Part shown: in pieces, positions 1 to 7,211 of the stretch | Layout: each line of letters begins with the position of its first letter | How positions within the stretch are numbered: position 1 is the stretch's first letter | Source of the DNA: an uncultured Eisenbergiella sp. | GTDB lineage: Bacteria > Bacillota > Clostridia > Lachnospirales > Lachnospiraceae | Reading direction: 5' to 3' | NCBI GenBank assembly: GCA_947598825.1 | Contig: CANQFM010000027.1 | Coordinates: forward strand, 1 to 38,328 | Length of the DNA stretch: 38,328 nucleotides | Position numbers and translations under genes: made by a program | Notes under the pieces: generated by a model | Told to the model about the DNA's origin: nothing | What the model saw: the letters and a program-made list of their open reading frames with translations, nothing else | Databases searched by the model: none

Positions 1-76
1 GTTGAAACCGCCGTGTACCGAACGGTACGCACGGTGGTGTGAGAGGACGGCGGCTAATCACCGCCTCCTACTCGAT
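1..76 (+). mobile_element. Group II intron, 3' end only (domains V and VI)
   Basis: Bases 8-37 fold as a domain V hairpin: CCGCCGTG pairs with CACGGTGG (one G-T), then a two-base CG bulge at 28-29 on the 3' strand, then TACC/GGTA closed by a four-base loop (20-23). The dinucleotide bulge is a hallmark of domain V. Bases 46-69 fold as a domain VI stem (GGA, GGCGG with CCGCC, TCC), followed by TACTCGAT, the usual end of many bacterial group II introns. The likely 3' splice site is after base 76. The rest of the intron, including any reverse transcriptase/maturase gene, lies outside the window. The intron runs opposite to the amidohydrolase gene it interrupts. The class was not assigned. Confidence 0.82.
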
Positions 77-1232
77 CCTTTACTTCCTGTCCGTTTATGT
101 ATACCGCCCTGATCTGCGTTTCCACACTGAAAGGATCGCTTCCCGTCAGGATCAGGTCGGCGTCCTTGCCTTCTTCCAGGGAACCGACGCGGTCGGCGAT
201 GCCGAGGTGGCGGGCGGGATTGATGGTGACGGCGGCCAGCGCGTCGTCATCGGACATACCGGCTTTTCTGGCCATACCGGCGCAGAGCGGCAGGTACTGG
301 ATCGGAATGACCGGCGCGTCCGTGATGATGGAGACGGAGCAGCCGGCATTTGCCAGGATGCCGGGCGTGGCCCAGGTCTTGTGCTGCAGTTCAAATTTGG
401 TGGCGGTGCCGAGCGTTGGGCCGACGGCCAGGGGCACATTTTCTTCCCGAAGTTCTTCGGCGATCAGATGTCCCTCCGTGACATGCTCCAGCGTGATATC
501 CAGGCCAAATTCCCGCGCGATGCGGAGCGCTGTGAAAAGATCGTTGGCCTGGTGGGCATGGGCCTTCAGAGGGATCTGATGCTTCAAAACGGGCAGCAGC
601 GCCTCGCATTTCATATCGTAGGCAGGCTGCTTGGAGATATCGTCTCCGGCGGCTTCTTTTTTTTGTTGATACATCAAAGCCTTACTGAGCGCCTCCCGGA
701 TCAGGGCGGCGTTGGTCATGCGGCTCGAGACGCCGTGTTCCCGGTAGCAGCGTTTGGGGTTTTCCCCGAAAGCGCATTTCATGGCCACCGGCGCTTTGAC
801 GATCATATCGTCCACCCTTTTCCCGACGGTCTTCATGGCGATGAAGGTGCCGCCGATGGGATTGGAGCTTCCGGGGCCGGTACCGATGCAGGTGACGCCG
901 GCGCGGGCCGCTTCCATCAGGGAAGGATCCATGGGATTGATGCCGTCCTGGGCCCGAAGCTGCGGGGTGACAGGATCGTTGTACTCATTATAATCCTTTC
1001 CTTCATAGCCGATGGCGGTGCCGTCCAGCCCCACATGACAGTGGGCGTCCACAAATCCGGGATAGATCTGCAGGCCGGCAGCGTCTATGACCTGACAGCC
1101 CTCCGGGACAGCCAGCTCAGGGCCGATCCGGCGGATCTTGTCGTCTTCGATCAGGATGTCCGCCGCAAAAACGCGGATCTTTGCTTCCGGGCCGACTGCG
1201 GTATGCAGCGTGCCGTTTTTTATACATAACAT
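54..1232 (-). CDS. Amidohydrolase (imidazolonepropionase-like), 3' end altered by intron
   Basis: A 392-residue metal-dependent hydrolase of the amidohydrolase superfamily; the substrate cannot be told from sequence. It has an N-terminal beta-sandwich piece, then the TIM barrel with metal ligands H64 and H66 (DAHCHVG), H225/H227 (KAHAHQ), H250 (LEHVTEG) and D305 (ITDAP), and a C-terminal sandwich segment around EEGKDADLIL. The start is ATG at 1232 with AGGAGG eight bases upstream (1241-1246). The last seven residues (386-392) and the TAG stop are read from the antisense strand of the group II intron, so the original C-terminus has been replaced. The loss is small and lies outside the catalytic core, so the enzyme may still work. 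It is divergent from the GH3 gene. Confidence 0.85.
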   Translation of the reverse strand: MLCIKNGTLHTAVGPEAKIRVFAADILIEDDKIRRIGPELAVPEGCQVIDAAGLQIYPGFVDAHCHVGLDGTAIGYEGKDYNEYNDPVTPQLRAQDGINPMDPSLMEAARAGVTCIGTGPGSSNPIGGTFIAMKTVGKRVDDMIVKAPVAMKCAFGENPKRCYREHGVSSRMTNAALIREALSKALMYQQKKEAAGDDISKQPAYDMKCEALLPVLKHQIPLKAHAHQANDLFTALRIAREFGLDITLEHVTEGHLIAEELREENVPLAVGPTLGTATKFELQHKTWATPGILANAGCSVSIITDAPVIPIQYLPLCAGMARKAGMSDDDALAAVTINPARHLGIADRVGSLEEGKDADLILTGSDPFSVETQIRAVYINGQEVKDRVGGGD

Positions 1233-1314
1233 ATCGATTACCTCCTATGACAAATACTTTACTACAACCGATAGCAGAATAGCAAGAAAAAACATGGATT
1301 TTAAGACAGACTGA

Positions 1315-1352
1315 TGTTACAATACCCTTTAGTGTCAGGACAGTGTCCTGAC
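1315..1352 (+). promoter_or_regulatory. Extended -10 promoter with overlapping palindromic operator candidate
   Basis: TGTTACAAT (1315-1323) is an extended -10 box with no good -35. A perfect inverted repeat, GTCAGGACA-G-TGTCCTGAC (1334-1352), covers the expected transcription start about 60 bases before the GH3 start codon. A repressor bound here would block the GH3 promoter. The cognate regulator is not identifiable from the window. Confidence 0.5.
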
Positions 1353-1407
1353 GTAGAAAGTTTATGGGACGCTGTGCGGCGGACGCGCACGGCAGGAAGG
1401 AAAAACA

Positions 1408-3768
1408 ATGGAGAAATGGACGAGATTTCGTTATCAGCCGGTGCTTCCTCTGGGCAAGGACGACCGGCGCATCACCGGCGGTCGGGAGCATATCGCGCTT
1501 TCCAGACGGGCGGCGTCGGAGGGCATGGTCCTTTTAAAAAATGAAAAAGGCCTGCTGCCGCTGGCGGTAGGGAGCCGGGTGGCGCTCTTTGGAAAGGCCT
1601 GCGTGGATTATGTAAAAGGCGGCGGCGGGAGCGGCGATGTGACCGTGGCTTATACCAGGAGTCTGGCGGATGGGCTGCTGGAAAAAGAGACGGAAGGAAA
1701 AGTCGGCGTTTTCGGGCCGCTGCTGGATTTTTACAGACAGGACGTGAAGCGCCAGTACGATAGCGGCATTGTGCCCGGACAGACTTTAGAACCGGCGCTG
1801 CCAAAGGCGCTGGTGCGGGAGGCAAGAGCGTATACGGATCTGGCCCTGATCAGCATCTGCCGGTTCTCCGGCGAGGACTGGGACCGGGCGGACGATGATT
1901 TTTATCTGACGGCCCAGGAGGCGGCCATGGTAGAAGAAGTGAAGGCTGCTTTCCCGCGCATCGCCGTGGTGCTGAATGTGGGCGGCATGGTGGATACGTC
2001 CTGGTTTAAAGGGGAAGCAGGCATCCAGGCGGCGCTGCTGGCATGGCAGGGCGGCATGGAAGGCGGCCTGGCGGCGGCGGATATCCTTTGCGGGGACGTC
2101 AATCCTTCCGGCAAGCTGGTGGACACTTTCGCTTCCCGCTTTGAGGACTATCCTTCCAGCCAGGGGTTTCACGAATCCAGGGATTATGTGGTCTATCAGG
2201 AAGATATTTATGTAGGGTACCGTTATTTTGAAACGGTAAAAGAGGCCCGGCGCAAAGTCAACTATTGTTTCGGATACGGGCTTTCCTATACGGATTTTGA
2301 GGTGGGCCCCGTCAGCGTCCGCGAGGAAACGGACGAATCGGGGAAAGAGAGGATCGTCTTTTTCGCTCCGGTGACCAACGTGGGCGCCCGCGCGGGCAAA
2401 GAAGTGCTGCAGGTCTATGTGAGCGCGCCGCAGGGGGCATTGGGCAAGCCTGCCCGGGAACTGAAGGCCTTTGCCAAGACCCGGGAGCTTTTGCCCGGAG
2501 AGCGTCAGGTCGTGCGGATGACGGTTCAAAAAGAGGATCTGGCTTCCTATGACGACGTGGGGAAAGCGGTCAAGTCTGCCTGGATCCTGGAGGCGGGGGA
2601 ATATCATTTTTATCTGGGCACCAGCGTGCGGGATGCCAAAGACTGCGGCTTCGTCCTTTCTGTACCAAAAACGCAGGTAATTTCCCAGCTTTCTGAAAAA
2701 TGCGCGCCTACGGGCGTCGCCAGGCGTATGACCGCTTCGGGAGAATGGGAAGAGATGCCCAGGACGGACAGGCAGCAGGAGCCGGTCTATCACGACCCTG
2801 CGTTGGGCGAGGCGTATACGCCTGCAGGGAAAGCGGCGGAATCGGTACTTTTATCCTGGGATCCGAAGAAAAAACAGGAGGGAAGGCCCAAGTTTGACGA
2901 GGTGGCAAAGGGTGCGCTTTCTCTGGATGAATTTTTAAAGAGCCTGTCCGATGAAGAGCTGGCCGGGCTTTTGGGCGGTCAGCCCAATACCGGCGTGGCC
3001 AATACGTTCGGGATCGGGAATCTGCCGTCGGCGGGCATCCCGAATGTGATGACGGCGGACGGGCCGGCCGGACTGCGTATCCGGCCGGAGTGCGGAGTAT
3101 GCACTACGGCGTGGCCCTGCGCCACGCTGCTGGCGTCCAGCTTTAATGAAGAGCTGGTAGAGCAGATCGGACGTGCCGGCGCGCTGGAGGTAAAAGAAAA
3201 CAATATCGGCGTATGGCTGACGCCGGCCATGAACATTCACAGAAGCCCCCTCTGCGGCCGCAACTTTGAGTATTATTCCGAGGATCCCCTGGTGGCGGGG
3301 AAGATGGGCTCCGCGCTGGTGCGCGGGATCCAGTCTGTCCATATCGCGGCCTCCGTCAAGCATTTCGCCTGCAACAACAAGGAGACGAACCGCAGGAACA
3401 GCGATTCCAGGCTTTCCGAAAGGGCGCTGCGGGAAATCTATCTGAAAGGATTTGAGATCGTCGTCCGGGAAGCGGATCCCTGGACGATCATGTCTTCCTA
3501 CAATATTGTCAACGGCATCCGTTCCTCCGAAAACAAGGAGCTTTTGACGGATATTCTTCGGGACGAATGGGGATATCAGGGGATGGTGACCACCGACTGG
3601 TGGAATTGCGCCCGTCACGAACGGGAAGTGCTGGCGGGCAATGATCTGAAGATGGCCGTCGGTATGCCGGACCGGCTCATGAAAGCGTTGCAGGAAGGCG
3701 AGCTGACCAGGGAGGATCTTCTGGTATGTGCAAAAAGGATCCTGGGAATGCTGTTAAAGCTGGATTGA
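1408..3768 (+). CDS. GH3 beta-glucosidase, domain-permuted
   Basis: A 786-residue glycoside hydrolase family 3 enzyme, most likely a beta-glucosidase acting on oligosaccharides. The domain order is reversed from the usual one. The alpha/beta sandwich normally at the C-terminus comes first (about 30-300, SEGMVLLKNEKGLLPL, KGGGGSGDV), then a fibronectin-III-like domain (about 305-410), then the TIM barrel (about 500-786). The barrel carries the substrate-binding KHFACNN motif and the nucleophile D730 in TTDWW. This permuted order is known from Butyrivibrio and Ruminococcus beta-glucosidases. No signal peptide is visible, so it is probably cytoplasmic. The ATG at 1408 follows GGAAGGA at a suitable distance. 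It appears to be a single-gene unit behind a promoter with a palindrome. Confidence 0.92.
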   Translation: MEKWTRFRYQPVLPLGKDDRRITGGREHIALSRRAASEGMVLLKNEKGLLPLAVGSRVALFGKACVDYVKGGGGSGDVTVAYTRSLADGLLEKETEGKVGVFGPLLDFYRQDVKRQYDSGIVPGQTLEPALPKALVREARAYTDLALISICRFSGEDWDRADDDFYLTAQEAAMVEEVKAAFPRIAVVLNVGGMVDTSWFKGEAGIQAALLAWQGGMEGGLAAADILCGDVNPSGKLVDTFASRFEDYPSSQGFHESRDYVVYQEDIYVGYRYFETVKEARRKVNYCFGYGLSYTDFEVGPVSVREETDESGKERIVFFAPVTNVGARAGKEVLQVYVSAPQGALGKPARELKAFAKTRELLPGERQVVRMTVQKEDLASYDDVGKAVKSAWILEAGEYHFYLGTSVRDAKDCGFVLSVPKTQVISQLSEKCAPTGVARRMTASGEWEEMPRTDRQQEPVYHDPALGEAYTPAGKAAESVLLSWDPKKKQEGRPKFDEVAKGALSLDEFLKSLSDEELAGLLGGQPNTGVANTFGIGNLPSAGIPNVMTADGPAGLRIRPECGVCTTAWPCATLLASSFNEELVEQIGRAGALEVKENNIGVWLTPAMNIHRSPLCGRNFEYYSEDPLVAGKMGSALVRGIQSVHIAASVKHFACNNKETNRRNSDSRLSERALREIYLKGFEIVVREADPWTIMSSYNIVNGIRSSENKELLTDILRDEWGYQGMVTTDWWNCARHEREVLAGNDLKMAVGMPDRLMKALQEGELTREDLLVCAKRILGMLLKLD

Positions 3769-3806
3769 TCCCTTTTTGCCCACGGTTAGGAATGACAAAT
3801 TCCCTG

Positions 3807-3836
3807 TTGACAAACGGAGGGAAATGGATATATAAT
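3807..3836 (+). promoter_or_regulatory. Consensus promoter of iscS-iscU
   Basis: TTGACA (3807-3812) and TATAAT (3831-3836) are both perfect, with an 18-base spacer. Just downstream is a short inverted repeat, AACC-AATG-GGTT, which could bind a regulator. No Rrf2/IscR gene is next to it, so this operator idea is weak. Confidence 0.8.
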
Positions 3837-3878
3837 CCTAGTAAACCAATGGGTTAAATAAGGGAAAAGAGGGAAAGT

Positions 3879-5042
3879 ATGAAAGTGTATGCGGATCAGG
3901 CTGCGACTACGAAGATCAGCAGCCGTTCTTTGCAGGCCATGACATCCTGCTGCGAGAAATATTTCGGCAACCCTTCCAGCCTGCATGAAGCAGGCAGGGA
4001 AGCGGAAGCCGCGCTGGAAACGGCCCGGGGCGAGATCGCATCCTGTCTGAACGCCAGGCCGGGAGAAATATATTTTACCTCCGGAGGGAGCGAGGCGGAT
4101 AACTGGGCCATCACCCAGGCCGCCGCTGTCGGCGCCAAAAAGGGCAAAAAGCATTTGATCTCCACGGCTTTTGAACATCATGCGGTGCTGCATACGTTGG
4201 ACGCGCTTAAGAAACAGGGATTTGAAGTGACGCTTCTGCCGGTCCATGAGGACGGGCTCGTCCGTCTGCCGGAGCTGGAGGCCGCGATCCGGGAGGATAC
4301 GGCGCTGGTGACCGTCATGTATGTGAACAATGAAGTGGGCACCATTCAGCCCATCGCCGGGATCGGGGAGATATGCCGCAGGAAGGGCGTGCTGTTCCAT
4401 ACGGACGCGGTGCAGGCGGCCGGACATCTCCCGATCGATGTGGAGGCGGATAAGATAGACATGCTCTCCCTGGCGGGCCATAAATTCCACGGACCCAGAG
4501 GCGTTGGCGCCCTTTACGTCCGCAAGGGGATTCCGTTGGGGAATCTCATTTACGGCGGCGGACAGGAGCGGGGGAAACGTGCGGGGACCGAGAATCTGCC
4601 CGGGATCGTAGGCATGGCGGAGGCTTTGAAGGAAAGCCTTCAGGACCGGGAAGAGAAGAATGCGAGAATTCTCTGTATGCGGGAGAAGCTGGCGGACGCC
4701 ATTTTGCAGATTCCAAAGACCCGGCTGAACGGCAGCCGGGAGAAGCGGCTGGCCGGCAATCTGAACTTCTGTTTTGACGGGATCGAGGGAGAGTCGCTGT
4801 TGTTGTATCTGGATCTGCAGGGGATCTGCGCGTCCTCCGGATCTGCATGCACGTCCGGATCCCTGGATCCAAGCCATGTGCTGCTGGCGCTGGGACTTCC
4901 GGCGGAGGTGGCCCACGGTTCTCTGCGTCTAAGCCTGGACGAGACGAATACCATGGAAGAAGCGGATTATATCATTCAGGTGCTTCCGGACGTGGTAAAA
5001 CGGCTGCGGGCAATGTCGCCGATCTGGAACGGCGTTGGCTGA
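3879..5042 (+). CDS. iscS: Cysteine desulfurase, NifS/IscS type
   Basis: A 387-residue class V aminotransferase-fold enzyme that takes sulfur from L-cysteine, leaving alanine, and passes it to the IscU scaffold. The PLP-binding lysine is K202 in LAGHKFHGPRG, the cofactor-stacking histidine is in EHHAV (about 100), and the persulfide cysteine is C324 in SSGSACTSGS. The short active-site loop fits the group I (NifS/IscS) type rather than SufS. Its strong promoter ends 40 bases upstream, and iscU follows after 49 bases. No Rrf2-family regulator and no mnmA, which often accompany this pair in Firmicutes, is present here. Confidence 0.95.
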   Translation: MKVYADQAATTKISSRSLQAMTSCCEKYFGNPSSLHEAGREAEAALETARGEIASCLNARPGEIYFTSGGSEADNWAITQAAAVGAKKGKKHLISTAFEHHAVLHTLDALKKQGFEVTLLPVHEDGLVRLPELEAAIREDTALVTVMYVNNEVGTIQPIAGIGEICRRKGVLFHTDAVQAAGHLPIDVEADKIDMLSLAGHKFHGPRGVGALYVRKGIPLGNLIYGGGQERGKRAGTENLPGIVGMAEALKESLQDREEKNARILCMREKLADAILQIPKTRLNGSREKRLAGNLNFCFDGIEGESLLLYLDLQGICASSGSACTSGSLDPSHVLLALGLPAEVAHGSLRLSLDETNTMEEADYIIQVLPDVVKRLRAMSPIWNGVG

Positions 5043-5091
5043 ACGGCTGTAAGAAAGAGATTCAAAGTCAGGGAAAGGAGAGAGAGTTGCC

Positions 5092-5511
5092 ATGGCAATG
5101 ACATATAGTGAAAAAGTGAGGGATCATTTCGCCAATCCCAGGAACGTGGGGACGATCGAGGATGCCAACGGCGTGGGAGAAGTGGGAAACGCGGTTTGCG
5201 GGGACATCATGAAGATGTACTTAAAGATCAATGACGACGGGATCATCGAGGATGTGAAGTTCAATACCTTCGGCTGCGGCGCAGCCATCGCCACCAGTTC
5301 CATGGCCACGGAGATGATCAAGGGCAAGTCCATCGAGGAGGCGGCCCAGTTGACCAATAAGGCGGTCGTAGAGGCGCTGGACGGCCTTCCGCCGGTGAAG
5401 ATCCACTGTTCCGTGCTGGCGGAAGAGGCGGTGCAGGCGGCGCTGGAAGATTATCGGAAACGCCAGGCGGCCAAAACGGAGGGGCAGGCAGAACAAGAGG
5501 AAAATTCTTAA
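5092..5511 (+). CDS. iscU: Iron-sulfur cluster scaffold, IscU/NifU N-terminal type
   Basis: A 139-residue scaffold on which [2Fe-2S] and [4Fe-4S] clusters are built from sulfur supplied by the upstream desulfurase. The three conserved ligand cysteines are present: C36 in NAVCGD, C62 in FGCGAA and C106 in KIHCSV, with the usual Asp (D38) after the first. The C-terminal tail is short, hydrophilic and Glu/Gln-rich. The ATG at 5092 is chosen because of the purine-rich AAAGGAGAGAGAG site upstream; an in-frame ATG two codons later is possible. It is co-transcribed with iscS. No further isc gene follows; the next gene has its own leader. Confidence 0.94.
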   Translation: MAMTYSEKVRDHFANPRNVGTIEDANGVGEVGNAVCGDIMKMYLKINDDGIIEDVKFNTFGCGAAIATSSMATEMIKGKSIEEAAQLTNKAVVEALDGLPPVKIHCSVLAEEAVQAALEDYRKRQAAKTEGQAEQEENS

Positions 5512-5545
5512 CGATTTCTTGGCACATTTGGGGGCGGGTTTTCGC

Positions 5546-5551
5546 TATACT
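5546..5551 (+). promoter_or_regulatory. -10 box of the oadB leader
   Basis: TATACT lies 35 bases after the iscU stop and places the transcript start near 5558, exactly where the leader structure begins. A TTGGCA at 5519-5524 is 21 bases upstream, too far for a good -35, so the promoter strength is uncertain. Confidence 0.5.
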
Positions 5552-5557
5552 AAATTT

Positions 5558-5653
5558 GTAAGAGGGAGTAGCCGCCTGGATAAAAGAAAGGATCCTGATG
5601 CGTCAGTACGATACGGGAGTATCCGCACAGGGTTGAAATGGCAAGACTTTTGC
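5558..5653 (+). promoter_or_regulatory. Structured leader, yybP-ykoY (Mn2+) riboswitch candidate
   Basis: The leader opens with GTAAGAG followed by GGGAGTAGC and closes with GCAAGA followed by CTTTTGC. GTAAGAG (5558-5564) pairs with CTTTTGC (5647-5653) over seven pairs, two of them G-U. This reproduces the yybP-ykoY layout, in which P1 is followed by GGGGAGUAGC and preceded on the 3' side by GCAAGA. Inside, CCTG/CAGG and TGCG/CGCA form a helix topped by a perfect hairpin, GATAC-GGGA-GTATC (5610-5623). The 3' strand of P1 overlaps the 5' strand of a terminator, so ligand binding would be expected to switch the gene on. The family is known to sense Mn2+; the assignment here is by pattern memory, not by a covariance model. 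Confidence 0.6.
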
Positions 5654-5682
5654 GTCAGTTTGGCGCGGGTCTTGCTTTTTTT
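5641..5682 (+). terminator. Intrinsic terminator in the oadB leader (attenuator)
   Basis: GCAAGAC (5641-5647) pairs with GTCTTGC (5669-5675) and is followed by seven T residues. The 5' strand overlaps the closing helix of the upstream leader, so the two folds exclude each other. This is the expected expression platform of a transcriptional riboswitch. Confidence 0.82.
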
Positions 5683-5727
5683 ATGTGAACGGCAGGCCGG
5701 GCGGCGAAAAAGCAAAGGAGGATGGAG

Positions 5728-6864
5728 ATGGAATTTCTTGTGGAAGGACTGCTGCATGTTACATGGCAGCAGATGATCATGTACGGTGTGGGGATTGTCC
5801 TGATTTATCTGGCGGTCGCGAAGGAATATGAGCCTGCGCTGCTTTTGCCCATGGGCTTTGGCGCGATTCTGGTGAACCTGCCTTTCAGCGGCGTCATCGA
5901 TCAGCTTGTGGAGGGCAGCATTGAAACAAAAGGCATCATACAGTGGCTGTTCGAGGTTGGCATAGAAGCTTCAGAGGCCATGCCGATCCTGTTGTTTATC
6001 GGGATCGGGGCGATGATCGATTTTGGCCCGCTGCTGTCAAAACCTGTTATGTTTTTATTTGGGGCTGCGGCGCAGTTTGGTATCTTTTTTGCGATCTGCG
6101 TAGCAGCGCTTCTGGGATTTGATTTGAAGGATGCGGCGTCCATAGGCATCATCGGCGCGGCGGACGGCCCCACCTCACTTTTGGTTTCCCAGATCCTGCA
6201 TTCCAATTATGTGGGGGCCATTGCGGTGGCCGCTTATTCTTATATGGCGCTGGTGCCTATCGTACAGCCGTTTGCCATCCGGCTGGTTACCACGAAAAAG
6301 GAACGGGCGATCCGGATGTCCTATCGTCCGGCTCATGTGAGCAGATCCATGCGGATCGCTTTCCCGATCGTGGTGACCGTTATCGTCGGCCTTATCGCCC
6401 CGTCCTCGGTAGCGCTGGTGGGATTTCTGATGTTTGGCAATCTTCTGCGGGAGTGCGGGGTGCTGCGCAATCTGTCGGAAACGGCGCAGACGGATCTGGC
6501 GAATCTGATCACGCTGCTATTGGGGCTTACAATTTCTTTCTCCATGCGGGCGGAGGCTTTTGTACGGCCGGAAACGCTTATGATCATGGGAATTGGACTG
6601 TTGGCTTTCGTGTTTGACACCATCGGCGGCGTCCTGTTCGCCAAGTTTTTGAATCTTTTTTGCAGGGAGAAGATCAACCCGATGGTGGGTGCTGCGGGTA
6701 TTTCCGCGTTTCCCATGTCGTCCCGGGTGGTGCAGAAACTGGCGATGCAGGAAAACCCCGGCAATATCATTCTGATGCATGCGGCGGGGGCCAATGTTTC
6801 CGGCCAGATCGCTTCGGTAGTGGCCGGAGGATTGGTGATCAATTTGGTGAGTAGGTTCTTATAA
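5728..6864 (+). CDS. Sodium ion-translocating decarboxylase beta subunit (OadB/GcdB family)
   Basis: A 378-residue polytopic membrane protein of the OadB/GcdB/MmdB family, which couples decarboxylation of a carboxybiotin to Na+ export. Residues essential in Klebsiella OadB are retained: the Asp of the GADGPT motif (D146) and the Asn, Gly, Ser and Arg of the helix VIII motif (N317, G321, S326, R333). The consensus VPDSAR is FPMSSR here. The start is set at the ATG at 5728, six bases after AGGAGG (5716-5721); the ATG at 5722 abuts the ribosome site. No carboxyltransferase alpha subunit or biotin carrier is in the window, so partner and substrate are unknown. A small gamma-like gene follows, and a riboswitch-like leader precedes. 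Confidence 0.9.
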   Translation: MEFLVEGLLHVTWQQMIMYGVGIVLIYLAVAKEYEPALLLPMGFGAILVNLPFSGVIDQLVEGSIETKGIIQWLFEVGIEASEAMPILLFIGIGAMIDFGPLLSKPVMFLFGAAAQFGIFFAICVAALLGFDLKDAASIGIIGAADGPTSLLVSQILHSNYVGAIAVAAYSYMALVPIVQPFAIRLVTTKKERAIRMSYRPAHVSRSMRIAFPIVVTVIVGLIAPSSVALVGFLMFGNLLRECGVLRNLSETAQTDLANLITLLLGLTISFSMRAEAFVRPETLMIMGIGLLAFVFDTIGGVLFAKFLNLFCREKINPMVGAAGISAFPMSSRVVQKLAMQENPGNIILMHAAGANVSGQIASVVAGGLVINLVSRFL

Positions 6865-6919
6865 GCATAAGCGTTGAAGAAAAACAGAAGTAAAAACGGA
6901 CAGGAGGTACAGAATAAGT

Positions 6920-7054
6920 ATGATAACAGGCAATTTTCTGATCGCATTGGAGATTATGTGGAAAGGGATGGTGGGCATTTTTGTGGCGAGCGGCGTCCTT
7001 TATCTGGCGGTGGAGGCCATGAGGCGGATCGTCGGGCCGCCTTGTGAAAAATGA
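6920..7054 (+). CDS. 44-residue single-span membrane microprotein, OadG-like
   Basis: A short ORF that starts with ATG at 6920 after CAGGAGGT (6901-6908) and ends at TGA 7054. It encodes one hydrophobic helix (about 5-33) with the pattern ALEIMWKGMVGIF near the N-terminus, then a short basic end (MRRI) and PPCEK. The layout of a small amphipathic start, GM-x-GIF and one membrane span resembles gamma (OadG) subunits of Na+-pumping decarboxylases, which dock the enzyme to the membrane. It sits 55 bases after the beta subunit gene and is probably co-transcribed. It is much shorter than classical OadG (about 80 residues) and lacks its cytoplasmic tail. Confidence 0.72.
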   Translation: MITGNFLIALEIMWKGMVGIFVASGVLYLAVEAMRRIVGPPCEK

Positions 7055-7141
7055 CAGAAAGAGTTCCCCATATAGTGGGCAAAATCTCACAAAAATCTCC
7101 GATATTAGAATTTTTTGTTAGCGCAGATACGATTTTTAGGG

Positions 7142-7183
7142 TATAATAAAACTGTAGGGGGCAGCCATATTCGTATGGCTGCC
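7142..7183 (+). promoter_or_regulatory. carD promoter -10 and 5' UTR hairpin
   Basis: TATAAT at 7142-7147 is a perfect -10; the -35 is weak. The new transcript would begin with a 10-base-pair perfect hairpin, GGCAGCCATA-TTCG-TATGGCTGCC (7160-7183), about 30 bases before the carD start codon. No T-run follows, so it is not a terminator. It could stabilise the 5' end or mark a protein-binding site. Confidence 0.6.
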
Positions 7184-7211
7184 GAATGCGCTCAGGAAAG
7201 TTGAGGTATTT

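Noticed and set aside
1786-2793. 335-codon open frame on the minus strand, opposite the GH3 gene
   Set aside because: Antisense shadow of the permuted beta-glucosidase; no promoter or ribosome site.
6839-7090. 83-codon minus-strand frame over the oadB-carD gap
   Set aside because: It overlaps the better supported plus-strand microprotein and has no ribosome site.
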